DNA of 64,000 bases, from assembly GCA_041390105.1 (NCBI GenBank), contig JAWKQO010000004.1, positions 1-64,000 of the forward strand. Direction: 5' to 3'. The notes under the pieces were generated by a model that had not been told where the DNA came from, searched no databases, and saw only the letters and a program-made list of their open reading frames with translations. This document shows positions 18,122-28,705 of the stretch, piece by piece. A program made the position numbers and the translations under genes. The stretch comes from Gemmatimonadota bacterium (lineage in GTDB: Bacteria > Gemmatimonadota > Gemmatimonadetes > Longimicrobiales > Gaopeijiaceae). Within the stretch, counting starts at the first letter, position 1; each line of letters opens with the position of its first letter.

Positions 18122-18946
18122 TCACGAGAGCCCCGCCAGGACGTCCTCGATCAACTCCCCGAGGCGCTGGCCGGCCGCCTTGCCCACCTCGAGCACCTCA
18201 TCGTGCTGGAGCGGCTGGCCCGAGAGCCCCGCAGCCGCATTGGTGATCATCGAGAAGCCGAGGCAACGCATGCCCGCCGCCCGGGCCGTGATGACCTCGG
18301 CCACTGTGGACATCCCCACCGCGTGCGCTCCCAGGCCCGCGGCCATGCGGATCTCGGCCGGGGTCTCGAAGCTCGGGCCCAGCAGGCCCAGGTAGACACC
18401 GCGCTGCAAACGCTCTCCCCGCGCCGAGGCTGCTCGCTCAGCCAGGCGCTGCAGGTCGCGATCATAGGGTGCGCTCATGTCGGGGAATCGCGTCTCGCCG
18501 GGCCGTACCGCTCCCAGCAGCGGGCTGTGTCCGGTGAGGTTGATGTGGTCGTCGATCAGCATCAGGTGGCCGGGCTGCAGCCTGCGATCGATGCCGCCCG
18601 CCGCGTTCGTGAAGATGCCGATGCCTGCGCCGAGAGCCCGCGCCACCCGCACCGGGGCCACGACCGTATCGACCGGGTGCCCCTCGTAGAGATGAAAGCG
18701 GCCCGCTTGCACCAGCACAGCACGGCCCGCCAGCCATCCGATGCGAAACTGGCCGGCGTGGCCCAGAACGCCTGCGGCCGGAAAGCCCGGCACCTGTGAG
18801 AAAGGCACCACGGCGGCGCGCTCTACGCGCTCCGCCACGTGGCTGAGCCCGGAGCCCAACACCAGATAGGCAACGGGCGCCGGCGGGAAGGCGTCCGGCG
18901 CGGCCCCGCGCAGCACCTCGGCGGCGCGGGCCACCTCGTCGGTCAC
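18122..18946 (-). CDS. Purine nucleoside phosphorylase (class I, trimeric type)
   Basis: A 274-residue enzyme converting purine nucleosides and phosphate to base and ribose-1-phosphate. It starts at GTG 18946, overlapping the transporter stop by 4 nt (GTGA). PNP landmarks are the phosphate-binding GSGLSHVAERV, FHLYEGHP, FTNAAGGID, the substrate region GPSFETPAEIRM, and SMITNAAAGLSGQPLQHDEVLE. Coupling to a nucleoside transporter upstream in the same operon makes nucleoside salvage the evident job. Inosine/guanosine preference is typical of the class, but the specificity residues cannot be judged reliably here. Confidence 0.94.
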   Translation of the reverse strand: MTDEVARAAEVLRGAAPDAFPPAPVAYLVLGSGLSHVAERVERAAVVPFSQVPGFPAAGVLGHAGQFRIGWLAGRAVLVQAGRFHLYEGHPVDTVVAPVRVARALGAGIGIFTNAAGGIDRRLQPGHLMLIDDHINLTGHSPLLGAVRPGETRFPDMSAPYDRDLQRLAERAASARGERLQRGVYLGLLGPSFETPAEIRMAAGLGAHAVGMSTVAEVITARAAGMRCLGFSMITNAAAGLSGQPLQHDEVLEVGKAAGQRLGELIEDVLAGLS

Positions 18947-20454
18947 AGCAGCAGTCCCGCCACGGTGGCGGTCATGAAGGCCGCCAGCGATCCGCCGATC
19001 ATCGCCTTCAGTCCCAGGCGCGCCAGATCGGATTTCCGGGAAGGGGCGATGCCACCGATCCCACCGATCTGGATGGCGATGGAGGAGAAGTTCGCGAAGC
19101 CCGAGAGCGCGTAGATGGCGATCAATGCCGAGCGTGGCTCCATGGCGGCCTCGCGGCCCAGGAGATCCGCCAGCTGGAGGTACGCGACGAACTCGTTCAG
19201 CACCGTCTTCACGCCCATCAACCCCCCGACCGTCACGGCGTCCGACCAGGGAACTCCCATGATCCACGCGAGTGGGGCCAGCACGTAGCCGAGCAGCAGC
19301 TCGAGCGTGAGTCCCTGGAGTCCCAACCAACCTCCAGCCCACGCCAGCAGCCCGTTCAACATCGCCACGAGCGCCACGAACGCCAGCAGCATGGCGCCCA
19401 CGTTGAGCGCCAGGAACAGCCCTTCGGACGCGCCCCGCGCGGCCGCCTCGATGACATTCACGTCCGGGCGCTCGACGGTGACTCCCAGCGCACCTGCCGT
19501 CTCCGGGTGGCCTTTCTCCGGAAGCATGAGCTTGGCCATGACCAGAGCCGCCGGCGCCGACATCACCGAAGCAGCCATCAGATGGCCGGCGATGTCGGGA
19601 AACGAAAACACCAACATGCCCACGTACGCCGCCAGCACGCCGCCCGCCACGGTGGCGAACCCGGCCGTCATCACCGCCATGAGCTCGGAATCGGTCATGC
19701 GCTCCACGAACGGCTTGATCAGGAGCGGAGCCTCGGTCTGGCCGACGAAGATGTTGCCCGCGGCCGAGAGGGTCTCCGCACCCGAGGTGCGCATCGTCTT
19801 CTGCATGACCCAAGCGAAGCCCTTCACCACCATCTGCATCACGCCGAGGTGATAGAGCACGGTCATAAGGGAGGAGAAGAAGATGATCGTGGGGAGGACG
19901 TTGAAGGCGAAGAACGCCCCCGCGCTCGCGACGCTGCCGCCGGTAGGCGTGAAGGGTCCGTTGCCGGGGTCCCCTTCACCGATGGGGATGGAGTTCAGGA
20001 CCAGGTTGCCGAAGAGGAATCGCGCTCCCTGCTCCACATAGCCGAGCAGATCGAGCACCACGCCGTTCAGGACCTGGAAGATCTCCACGCCGAGGGGCGT
20101 CTTCAGGATGAAGAGCCCGAACAGCAGCTGCAGCGAGGTGCCCCAGATCACGATGCGCCAGGGCACCCCTCTCCGATCTGCGCTCAGCAGCCACGCCAGC
20201 GCCAGCAGCAGGCCCATGCCCAGCAGCGACCGGAGCCGATCGAGCGGGCGACCCTGGATCGGAGCGCTGCGCACGTCCTGGAGTCGTTGTTGGTCGGCGT
20301 TCTCCGCGGCCACCTCGATCGTCGCCGAGGAGGATTCGGCCCACACGGCTTCCAAGGCAGGCACCGACGCCTCGGCAGCGAGTCGGGACGGAAACAACAG
20401 TGCGGAGAGCGACAGCAGGGCGGACAGCGCCAGAAGCGCCAGACGCGAGGTCAA
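18943..20454 (-). CDS. nupC: Concentrative nucleoside transporter (CNT/NupC family)
   Basis: A 503-residue inner-membrane symporter for nucleosides. CNT signatures include the helical hairpin GNIFVGQTEAPLLIKPF and SGFANFSSIAIQIGGIG in the second half. The TTG at 20454 is the best start: GGAGG lies 6 nt upstream and TTGA overlaps the rhomboid stop. The first 100 residues are unusual: a signal-peptide-like segment (LALLALSALLSLSALLFPSRLAAEA) followed by about 45 polar residues before the first CNT helix, longer than in E. coli NupC. The following gene is a purine nucleoside phosphorylase, giving an uptake-plus-phosphorolysis pair. Confidence 0.93.
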   Translation of the reverse strand: MTSRLALLALSALLSLSALLFPSRLAAEASVPALEAVWAESSSATIEVAAENADQQRLQDVRSAPIQGRPLDRLRSLLGMGLLLALAWLLSADRRGVPWRIVIWGTSLQLLFGLFILKTPLGVEIFQVLNGVVLDLLGYVEQGARFLFGNLVLNSIPIGEGDPGNGPFTPTGGSVASAGAFFAFNVLPTIIFFSSLMTVLYHLGVMQMVVKGFAWVMQKTMRTSGAETLSAAGNIFVGQTEAPLLIKPFVERMTDSELMAVMTAGFATVAGGVLAAYVGMLVFSFPDIAGHLMAASVMSAPAALVMAKLMLPEKGHPETAGALGVTVERPDVNVIEAAARGASEGLFLALNVGAMLLAFVALVAMLNGLLAWAGGWLGLQGLTLELLLGYVLAPLAWIMGVPWSDAVTVGGLMGVKTVLNEFVAYLQLADLLGREAAMEPRSALIAIYALSGFANFSSIAIQIGGIGGIAPSRKSDLARLGLKAMIGGSLAAFMTATVAGLLL

Positions 20455-21218
20455 AGCCACCCTCCGTGTTTGATTTGATCGCGTGAGAGTACGATCCCCG
20501 ATCGCTTGGCGGAGACCAACTGGGAATTGGCGAAAAGCCGCACGAGCAGGACCCCGGCAACGAATCCGCCGATGTGGGCCCAGAAGGCAACGCCTCCCCC
20601 CGTCACGTCCTGGGTGGCGGAGGAAAGCAGCTGTACCACGAACCAGTACCCCAACATGGCCCAGGCCGGGACGTTCAGGATCGTGATGAAGATGATGAGC
20701 GGCACCAGGGTCTTCACGCGCGCCCGCGGGTAGAGCACCAGATAGGCGCCCATGATCCCGCTGATCGCCCCCGAGGCGCCGACCGTCGGTATGGCCGAGC
20801 CAGGGTCCGAGATCACGTGCGCGGCAGCGGCCAGGAGACCGGTGAGGAGGTAGAACACCAGGTAGCGCAGGTGGCCCATGGAGTCCTCGATATTGTTCCC
20901 GAAGATCCAGAGGAACCACATGTTGCCGATCAGGTGCATCCAGCTCCCGTGCAGGAACATGGAGGTGACGAGCGCGCCGCGCGTCAGGCCGCCGGCCCGG
21001 CACGTCACTCCCTGGCCGAGCTGGATGAGCGCTCCTGGTTCGATCCACCCGAGGACCTCACCGGGGATGGCACCGTACGCACAGAGCGATCCCACAAGGG
21101 CCGCCTCGGATGCCCCGGCCCCCTGAAGCAGGATCCAGACGAGCACACACGCGGCGATGATCCCGATCGTGACGAACGGGGTGATCTCGGTGGGGTTGTC
21201 GTCGCGGAGTGGAAACAC
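20451..21218 (-). CDS. Rhomboid-family intramembrane serine protease
   Basis: A 255-residue protein with about six membrane helices. The catalytic Ser is in VGASGAISGIMGAY and the catalytic His in FWAHIGGFVAG; the family tryptophan-rich loop reads MHLIGNMWFLWIFGNNIED. An insertion of about 25 residues after the first helix (VGSLCAYGAIPGEVL onward) contains two Cys and probably faces outside. Rhomboids cleave membrane-embedded substrates; none can be named here. It is the first gene of the rhomboid-nupC-PNP operon and is divergent from dnaK. Confidence 0.93.
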   Translation of the reverse strand: MFPLRDDNPTEITPFVTIGIIAACVLVWILLQGAGASEAALVGSLCAYGAIPGEVLGWIEPGALIQLGQGVTCRAGGLTRGALVTSMFLHGSWMHLIGNMWFLWIFGNNIEDSMGHLRYLVFYLLTGLLAAAAHVISDPGSAIPTVGASGAISGIMGAYLVLYPRARVKTLVPLIIFITILNVPAWAMLGYWFVVQLLSSATQDVTGGGVAFWAHIGGFVAGVLLVRLFANSQLVSAKRSGIVLSRDQIKHGGWL

Positions 21219-21509
21219 CGGCTACCCTGCCAGGAACCTCTGAACGAGTGGGGCAGCGCACCCGCGGCGACCGCGGGACGGGCACGGGACGCAGCCGCGC
21301 GCCCAGCGAGCCTCATGTTAGGAGGGCAGACCAGTGGCGGCCAGACCACTGCCCATTCGGCAGGCGCGGACCAAAGTGCGGCCATTCTGGCCGATAATCG
21401 GCGGTCCTAGCCCGGCATGTCGGTTGCTCCTTGGGCGGCGGATTCATTCGTCGCCGCCCCGGAGCGGGCGTGACGTCACCTGTTTCTCGACACGCGATCT
21501 GAGGAGAGC
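21219..21509. promoter_or_regulatory. Divergent rhomboid/dnaK intergenic region with dyads
   Basis: This 291-nt region has no gene. It contains three dyads: CCGAT-A-ATCGG at 21391-21401, a strong hairpin GGGCGGCG/CGCCGCCC at 21433-21459 with an 11-nt loop, and the palindrome GTGACGTCAC at 21470-21479. A ribosome-binding site GAGGAGAG precedes the dnaK ATG. No CIRCE element (TTAGCACTC-N9-GAGTGCTAA) is present, so HrcA control of this promoter is not supported; the 21433-21459 hairpin in the leader is the best candidate control element. Confidence 0.45.
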
Positions 21510-23426
<1,917 letters not shown>

Positions 23427-23614
23427 GCCAGGCAACCAACGGGGGCGCCCCAGGCGTCCCAGGACCGACTCGGGGGGTCGGGAGACGACGCCGGAACACC
23501 GGACCGTCCCCCGCCCCCCCGGTGTACACACGCCAACGCAACCACGATCGCCGAAGAGGCATGACTCGAGAGGCCGCTCCGTCGCCGGGCCGGCCATCGT
23601 AGAAGGAGGAACCG

Positions 23615-25165
23615 ATGTTCGACCCCCTCCGGGCGAAAACCAAGATCGTCATCTACACGTCTCTGGCGTTCCTCTTCGGATTGGGGCTCGCCTCCAGCCT
23701 GGACTGGACGGCCCCCTCGCACGCGGCGCCCGTCTTCGGCACCAGCAACGCTCAGGTGACGGAAGCGGAAGTAAGGCCCGCCCTGGACTTGAGTGACGCC
23801 TTTATCCGCGTGGCCGAGGAGGTCACGCCAGCGGTGGTGCGCATCGACGTTTCGAAGCCGGTGCGGGTGGCCCAGCAGCGCGTTCCCGAACAGTTTCGGC
23901 AGTTCTTCCGGGACCCGGAGCAAGGCGACGCGCCGGACCGCCAGTTCGGGGGAGGCAGCGGGTTCCTGATCTCCGCCGACGGCTACATCATGACCAACAA
24001 TCACGTCGTGGCGGACGCCGACGAGATCAACGTGCGCTTCCTGGACGGACGTACCATGGAAGCGCGGCTTGTGGGCGCGGACCCCACGACGGACGTGGCG
24101 GTCATCAAGGTCGACGGCTCCGCCTATCCGCACCTCTCCTTCGGCAGCTCGGACGAGGTCCGGGTCGGGGAGTGGGTCCTCGCAGTCGGGAACCCCGGAT
24201 TCGGTGCCGGCAGCACGCTCGACTACACGGTCACGGCCGGCATCGTATCGGCCAAGGGGCGTCCGCTGCAGCTGCTGCAGAACGAGCTCCAGGACGATCC
24301 GCGCTACAACCAGGGCGGCACGGGCAGCTGGGCCATCGAGGACTTCATCCAGACGGACGCCGTGATCAACCCGGGCAATTCGGGTGGGCCGATGGTCAAC
24401 CTTCGCGGGCAAGTGGTGGGAATCAACTCGGCCATCGCCAGCCGCACCGGTTTCTATCAAGGCTACGGCTTCGCAGTCCCGATCGACCTGGCCCGCCGGG
24501 TGGGCGAGGACCTGATCGAGTACGGCGCGATTCGACGGCCGTGGATCGGGATCGCCATGACCTCGGTGGACCAGGTGGTCGCCGACGGGTTGGGGCTGCC
24601 CCGCGTATCCGGCGCCCGTATCACCGACGTGCGGGACGGCGGCCCCGCCGCGAAGGCGGGCCTCCGTCTCGAGGACGTGATCACCAAGCTGGACGGTACC
24701 GAGATCGCCCAGCCCGGTCAGCTCCAGAATCTGATCGCCCGGCACCGGCCCGGCGATGAGGTCGATATCGAGTACTACCGGAACGGGAAGGCGAATGCGG
24801 CCCGGCTCCGTCTGGGTGAGGCCCCCATCAACGATGCGCCGGCCCCCGAGGCCGTGGCCATGGAGGAGGCCTCCGACACCAAGATCGGGATCCGCGTCCA
24901 GGAGATGGACCGGGAGTTGGCCGATGAGCTCGGCTACGACGACGCCAATGGCGTGGTCATCACGGACGTGGAGCGCTACAGCGCCGCCTGGCGGCGCAAC
25001 ATCCCGATCGGGTGGCGTGTCCTGGAGATCAACGGCAAGTCGATCCGCTCGCAGGCGGACGTCCGGCGGGAGCTCAGCGCCGCCCAGCCTGGCGACGTGG
25101 TCAACCTGACCCTGCAGAATCCGGACGGGACGTCCCAGCGGCACTACGTCCGGGTCCCCAGCTGA
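23615..25165 (+). CDS. degP: HtrA/Deg-type periplasmic serine protease with two PDZ domains
   Basis: A 516-residue Deg protease. An N-terminal hydrophobic segment (IVIYTSLAFLFGLGLASSL, about 10-28) serves as signal peptide or anchor. The trypsin-like domain has the catalytic His in MTNNHVVAD, Asp in TTDVAVIKV and Ser in INPGNSGGPMV; two PDZ domains follow (about 310-400 and 420-510). It degrades or refolds misfolded envelope proteins. A strong ribosome-binding site (AAGGAGG, 5 nt spacing) marks the ATG at 23615. An inserted loop near QNELQDDPRYNQGGTG in the protease domain corresponds in position to the regulatory loops of the family. The 188-nt gap from dnaK holds several small GC dyads but no T-tract terminator. 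Confidence 0.95.
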   Translation: MFDPLRAKTKIVIYTSLAFLFGLGLASSLDWTAPSHAAPVFGTSNAQVTEAEVRPALDLSDAFIRVAEEVTPAVVRIDVSKPVRVAQQRVPEQFRQFFRDPEQGDAPDRQFGGGSGFLISADGYIMTNNHVVADADEINVRFLDGRTMEARLVGADPTTDVAVIKVDGSAYPHLSFGSSDEVRVGEWVLAVGNPGFGAGSTLDYTVTAGIVSAKGRPLQLLQNELQDDPRYNQGGTGSWAIEDFIQTDAVINPGNSGGPMVNLRGQVVGINSAIASRTGFYQGYGFAVPIDLARRVGEDLIEYGAIRRPWIGIAMTSVDQVVADGLGLPRVSGARITDVRDGGPAAKAGLRLEDVITKLDGTEIAQPGQLQNLIARHRPGDEVDIEYYRNGKANAARLRLGEAPINDAPAPEAVAMEEASDTKIGIRVQEMDRELADELGYDDANGVVITDVERYSAAWRRNIPIGWRVLEINGKSIRSQADVRRELSAAQPGDVVNLTLQNPDGTSQRHYVRVPS

Positions 25166-25206
25166 GGCGGCCCCGGGCCGGCAGCCCGGGCTGGGAACGA
25201 CAGCGC

Positions 25207-25239
25207 ACGCGGCGCGTCCCTGGCAGGGGCGCGCCGCGT
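25207..25239 (+). terminator. Terminator hairpin after the HtrA gene
   Basis: A long stem of about 14 bp (ACGCGGCGCGTCCC paired with GGGGCGCGCCGCGT, one U-G pair) closes a 5-nt loop, followed by a short T-containing tail. It stands 40 nt after the HtrA stop and before the tRNA gene. Confidence 0.65.
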
Positions 25240-25283
25240 TCCGTTGAACCCCCTTCCCCGAGGGGATTATCTTTCCTCACCCC

Positions 25284-25365
25284 GCGAAAGTGGCGGAACT
25301 GGTAGACGCGCGAGACTTAGGATCTCGTGGCCCCGGCCGTGGGGGTTCGAGTCCCCCCTTTCGCA
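25284..25365 (+). tRNA. tRNA-Leu (anticodon UAG)
   Basis: A full cloverleaf can be drawn: acceptor stem GCGAAAG/CTTTCGC, D-arm with GGTAGA, anticodon stem CGAGA/TCTCG with loop CTTAGGA giving anticodon TAG, a long class II variable arm, and a T-arm GGGGG-TTCGAGT-CCCCC. The long variable arm and the anticodon agree on leucine (CUN codons). The 3' CCA is not encoded. Confidence 0.95.
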
Positions 25366-25405
25366 TCGTTCCCCGATCCCTGAGCCACGGCCGAGACGCT
25401 TGAGC

Positions 25406-26665
25406 ATGAGCCTCCAAGGCGCAGATCTTTCCATCGACGTCCAGGAGCTGGAAGCGTGGCGTCGCCGCCTCACCGTGACGGTGCCAGCCACCGCGGTGAG
25501 CGGCGAGCGGGCCCAGGCCCTGAAGCAGCTCTCCGGCCGGCTGCGGCTGCCTGGCTTCCGGAAAGGCCATATCCCCGCGGCCGTGGTCGAGAAGCGGTTT
25601 GGGGCCAGCGTCGAGCGTGAGGTCCTGGACCGGGTCATCCGGGCCGCCTACCAGGAGGCCATTCAGCGCCAGGATCTCCATCCCATCAGCGAGGGAGAGA
25701 TCGACGATCTCGACTACGAGCCGGGCAAGGACCTGGCCTTTTCCATCTCCTTCGACATCCGTCCTACGGTCGAGGTGGGCCGCACCGGAGGGTTCGTCGT
25801 CGAGCGGCCCCGGGTCGAGGTGACGGATCAGGAGCTCGAGGCCGTCCTCGAGCGTCTCCGCCACCAGCATGGGACCTGGGCTCCGGCGGAAGGTCGCCCG
25901 GAGAGCAACGACCTGGTCCATGTCGAGGTGACCAACCTCGAGTCCGAGGAGGCGGAAGCCCAGCCGTATGAATTCGTGCTGGGTCAAGGGGAGGCCATCC
26001 CCGACGTCGAGGACGCGATTCGCACCCTGGAGCCGGGCGCCGAGGGTGACTTCGTCATCACCTTCCCGGACGACTTCCCGAACGAGGCCCGGCGCGGGCA
26101 GCAGGAACGCGTTCGCATCGCGCTCAAGGGGCGGAAGGCCCTGGAGTTGGCAGCCCTCGACGACGATTTCGCCCGGAGCGTGGGTGACTTCGACAGCCTG
26201 GAGACCCTTCGAGCCCGGATCCAGGAAGACCTGGAGAAAGAAGCGGCCGACCGTGCCGAGAATCAGCTTAGAGGGCAGTTGCTCCAGCAGCTGGTGGAGG
26301 CCAATCCGCTCGAGGTGCCCGGCTCCATGGTGGATCGCTATGTGGAGGGGGTGCTGGGCAACCTGCAAGGCGGCGACCCCGAGCGCTTGGCGGGCCTCCG
26401 CGACAGCGTGCGTCCGGAGGCCCAGCGGGCCGTGGCGCGGATGCTGATCCTTGAGCGGATCGCAGAAGTGGAAGAGCTTTCAGCAACCGAAGAGGACATC
26501 GACGCCCGGATCGAAGCCATCGCCGAGCGCAGTGGCACAAGCCCTGCTGAGGTATATGGCCGGCTGCAGAAGGCCGGGCGGATCGAGGCGCTCGAGCGAG
26601 AAATCACCGAAGAGAAGGTCTTCGAGTTCCTCAAGGGGCACTCGGAAATCGTGGACCCGGCCTGA
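25406..26665 (+). CDS. tig: Trigger factor
   Basis: A 419-residue ribosome-associated chaperone from the ATG at 25406 (MSLQGADLSIDVQELEAWRR); the frame is open further upstream but only through the tRNA gene. The N-terminal ribosome-binding domain has the signature-like segment LRLPGFRKGHIPAAVVEKRFG. A PPIase domain spans about 155-245 (SNDLVHVEVTNLES and EFVLGQGEAIPDVEDAI), with weak conservation of the FKBP core; the C-terminal helical arms follow. It leads the tig-clpP-clpX-lon set, 8 nt before clpP, an order common in bacteria. Confidence 0.95.
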   Translation: MSLQGADLSIDVQELEAWRRRLTVTVPATAVSGERAQALKQLSGRLRLPGFRKGHIPAAVVEKRFGASVEREVLDRVIRAAYQEAIQRQDLHPISEGEIDDLDYEPGKDLAFSISFDIRPTVEVGRTGGFVVERPRVEVTDQELEAVLERLRHQHGTWAPAEGRPESNDLVHVEVTNLESEEAEAQPYEFVLGQGEAIPDVEDAIRTLEPGAEGDFVITFPDDFPNEARRGQQERVRIALKGRKALELAALDDDFARSVGDFDSLETLRARIQEDLEKEAADRAENQLRGQLLQQLVEANPLEVPGSMVDRYVEGVLGNLQGGDPERLAGLRDSVRPEAQRAVARMLILERIAEVEELSATEEDIDARIEAIAERSGTSPAEVYGRLQKAGRIEALEREITEEKVFEFLKGHSEIVDPA

Positions 26666-26673
26666 GACAGACA

Positions 26674-27318
26674 ATGGCGATCTATCCTCCGTACGTCATC
26701 GAGCGCACCAGCCGCGGCGAGCGCAGCTACGACATTTTCAGCCGCCTCCTCATGGACCGCATCGTGTTCCTGGGATCGGCGATCGATGACAATGTTGCCA
26801 ACGTGATCATCGCACAGCTCCTCTTCCTCGACGCGGACGATCCGGAGCGCGACATCTACCTGTACATCAACTCGCCCGGTGGCAGCGTCTACGCGGGACT
26901 GGCGATCTACGACACCATGCAGCACCTGAGGGCGCCCGTCGCCACGTACTGCGTGGGCATGGCGGCGTCGATGGGCGCGGTGCTGGTGGCGGCCGGTTCG
27001 CCGGGCAAGCGTGCCGCCCTGCCGAACTCCCGAATCATGATCCACCAACCGTCCGGCGGATCGCAGGGCACCGCCGCCGACATCGAGATCGCCGCCCGGG
27101 AGATCCTGGAAGCGCGCAAGCGACTCAATGCCATCCTGGCCAAGCACACCGGTCAGACCATCGAGCGCATCGGTGACGACGTCGACCGCGACCGCTTCAT
27201 GAGCCCCGACGAGGCCGTCGACTACGGACTCATCGACCGGGTGTTGACGGCCCGGGAGAACGGGACGAAGCCGGCCAGCACGCTGCTTATGGACGACGGT
27301 CCCTCGAGCGGGGCCTGA
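26674..27318 (+). CDS. clpP: ATP-dependent Clp protease proteolytic subunit
   Basis: A 214-residue serine peptidase forming the tetradecameric Clp chamber. The catalytic triad is visible: Ser in VGMAASMGAVL, His in SRIMIHQPSGG and Asp in FMSPDEAVDYGLID. It begins MAIYPPYVIERTSRGERSYD with a short propeptide. The C-terminal extension of about 20 residues (ARENGTKPASTLLMDDGP) is not part of the core fold. It pairs with ClpX encoded 22 nt downstream. Confidence 0.98.
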   Translation: MAIYPPYVIERTSRGERSYDIFSRLLMDRIVFLGSAIDDNVANVIIAQLLFLDADDPERDIYLYINSPGGSVYAGLAIYDTMQHLRAPVATYCVGMAASMGAVLVAAGSPGKRAALPNSRIMIHQPSGGSQGTAADIEIAAREILEARKRLNAILAKHTGQTIERIGDDVDRDRFMSPDEAVDYGLIDRVLTARENGTKPASTLLMDDGPSSGA

Positions 27319-27340
27319 GGCCTTCAAGGACGACGGAGCG

Positions 27341-28585
27341 ATGACGACCGACTCCCATCTGCGCTGCAGTTTCTGCGGGAAGTCCAAGGAGAGTGTCAAG
27401 AAGTTCATCTCCGGACCCAACGTCTACATCTGCAACGAGTGCATCTCCCTCTGCAACGAGATTCTCGCTGAGGAGGAAGAACGCGAAGCGCAGGAAGCCG
27501 TCGTCGCCAGCCCGACCCCGACGGAGATCAAGGATGTGCTCGACCAGTACGTCATCGGGCAGGATGCGGCGAAACGCGCGCTGTCGGTCGCGGTCTACAA
27601 TCACTACAAGCGCATCAACCACCAGGGCGTGCTGGACGACGTCGAGATCGACAAGGCCAACATCCTCTTGATCGGACCGACGGGAGTCGGGAAGACGCTC
27701 CTGGCGCAGACCCTGGCGCGCATGCTCCAGGTGCCGTTCACCATCGCAGATGCAACGACGCTGACCGAGGCAGGATACGTGGGTGAGGATGTGGAGAACA
27801 TCCTTGTCCGCCTCTTACAGGCCGCCGATTTCAACGTTCAGGACTGTGAACGCGGCATCGTCTACATCGACGAGATCGACAAGATCGCCCGCAAGTCGGA
27901 AAACCCCTCCATCACGCGGGACGTCTCGGGTGAAGGCGTCCAGCAGGCCCTGCTCAAGATCCTGGAAGGAACGGTGGCTTCGGTGCCGCCGCAGGGTGGC
28001 CGCAAGCATCCGCAGCAGGAATACATCCAGGTCGATACGCGCAACATCCTCTTCATCTGTGGTGGCGCCTTCGACGGCCTCGACGAGATCGTGGAGACCC
28101 GCATCGGGCGCCGCCGGGTCGGCTATGCGGACAACGAGAACGGCAAGGCACGCTCGATTGATCGCGCTGATCTCTTCGCCCACGTCGAGCCCGAGGACCT
28201 CACTCGCTACGGCTTGATCCCCGAGCTCGTTGGTCGGCTTCCCGTGGCCGTCCACCTCGATCCCCTGGACGAAGACGCCTTGGTGCGCATCCTCCAAGAG
28301 CCGAAGAATGCGCTGGTGAAGCAGTACACCAAGATGCTGGAGTTGGAAGGCATCGGCCTGACGTTCGATCCGATGGCGCTGCGGGCGATCGCCCGTCAGG
28401 CGCTGGAGCGCGGCACCGGGGCTCGCGGCCTGCGCTCGGTCATCGAGAATCTGATGCGCGATCTCATGTTCGACATTCCGTCCCGGGACGACGTGCGCGA
28501 GATCGTCATCACGCCCGAAAGCGTCGAGGGAGGCGTTCAGCCTCTCCTGGTGCTGCACCGCGAGAACCGGAAGCGCGAGGCCTGA
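27341..28585 (+). CDS. clpX: Clp protease ATP-binding subunit ClpX
   Basis: A 414-residue AAA+ unfoldase. The N-terminal zinc-binding domain shows CSFCGKS and CNECISLCNEI; the AAA+ core has Walker A GPTGVGKT, Walker B IVYIDEIDKI, and the pore loop GYVGEDV; a ClpP-binding IGF-type loop would lie in the region before RRVGYADNENG. It recognises tagged or native substrates and feeds them to ClpP. Length is standard. It stands between clpP and lon. Confidence 0.98.
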   Translation: MTTDSHLRCSFCGKSKESVKKFISGPNVYICNECISLCNEILAEEEEREAQEAVVASPTPTEIKDVLDQYVIGQDAAKRALSVAVYNHYKRINHQGVLDDVEIDKANILLIGPTGVGKTLLAQTLARMLQVPFTIADATTLTEAGYVGEDVENILVRLLQAADFNVQDCERGIVYIDEIDKIARKSENPSITRDVSGEGVQQALLKILEGTVASVPPQGGRKHPQQEYIQVDTRNILFICGGAFDGLDEIVETRIGRRRVGYADNENGKARSIDRADLFAHVEPEDLTRYGLIPELVGRLPVAVHLDPLDEDALVRILQEPKNALVKQYTKMLELEGIGLTFDPMALRAIARQALERGTGARGLRSVIENLMRDLMFDIPSRDDVREIVITPESVEGGVQPLLVLHRENRKREA

Positions 28586-28705
28586 GCCCCGCGCACCTCC
28601 GGGCCGTGCACCTCCCTTCTTTCGGCCAGCCCTCCGATTCTCTAGTCTAGGGGTAGCCTCGGCACGGTCGTCGTGCCGCCTTCCCCACCCCGCACTCGGG
28701 CACGC
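28586..28705 (+). promoter_or_regulatory. clpX-lon gap with hairpin over an alternative GTG start
   Basis: The gap holds a perfect dyad GGCACG-GTCGT-CGTGCC at 28661-28677. The upstream in-frame GTG (28673) of the lon reading frame lies inside the second arm of this hairpin, which argues for the ATG at 28706 as the true start or for structural control of initiation. A TAGTCT at 28643-28648 could be a -10 box, but its -35 partner is poor. Confidence 0.4.

Noticed and set aside
18943..21048. Single 701-residue fusion of transporter and upstream sequence
   Set aside because: The upstream part is out-of-frame shadow of the rhomboid gene; the transporter starts at TTG 20454 with a ribosome-binding site.
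21219..21509. CIRCE operator upstream of dnaK
   Set aside because: Searched for TTAGCACTC-N9-GAGTGCTAA and relaxed forms; none is present.
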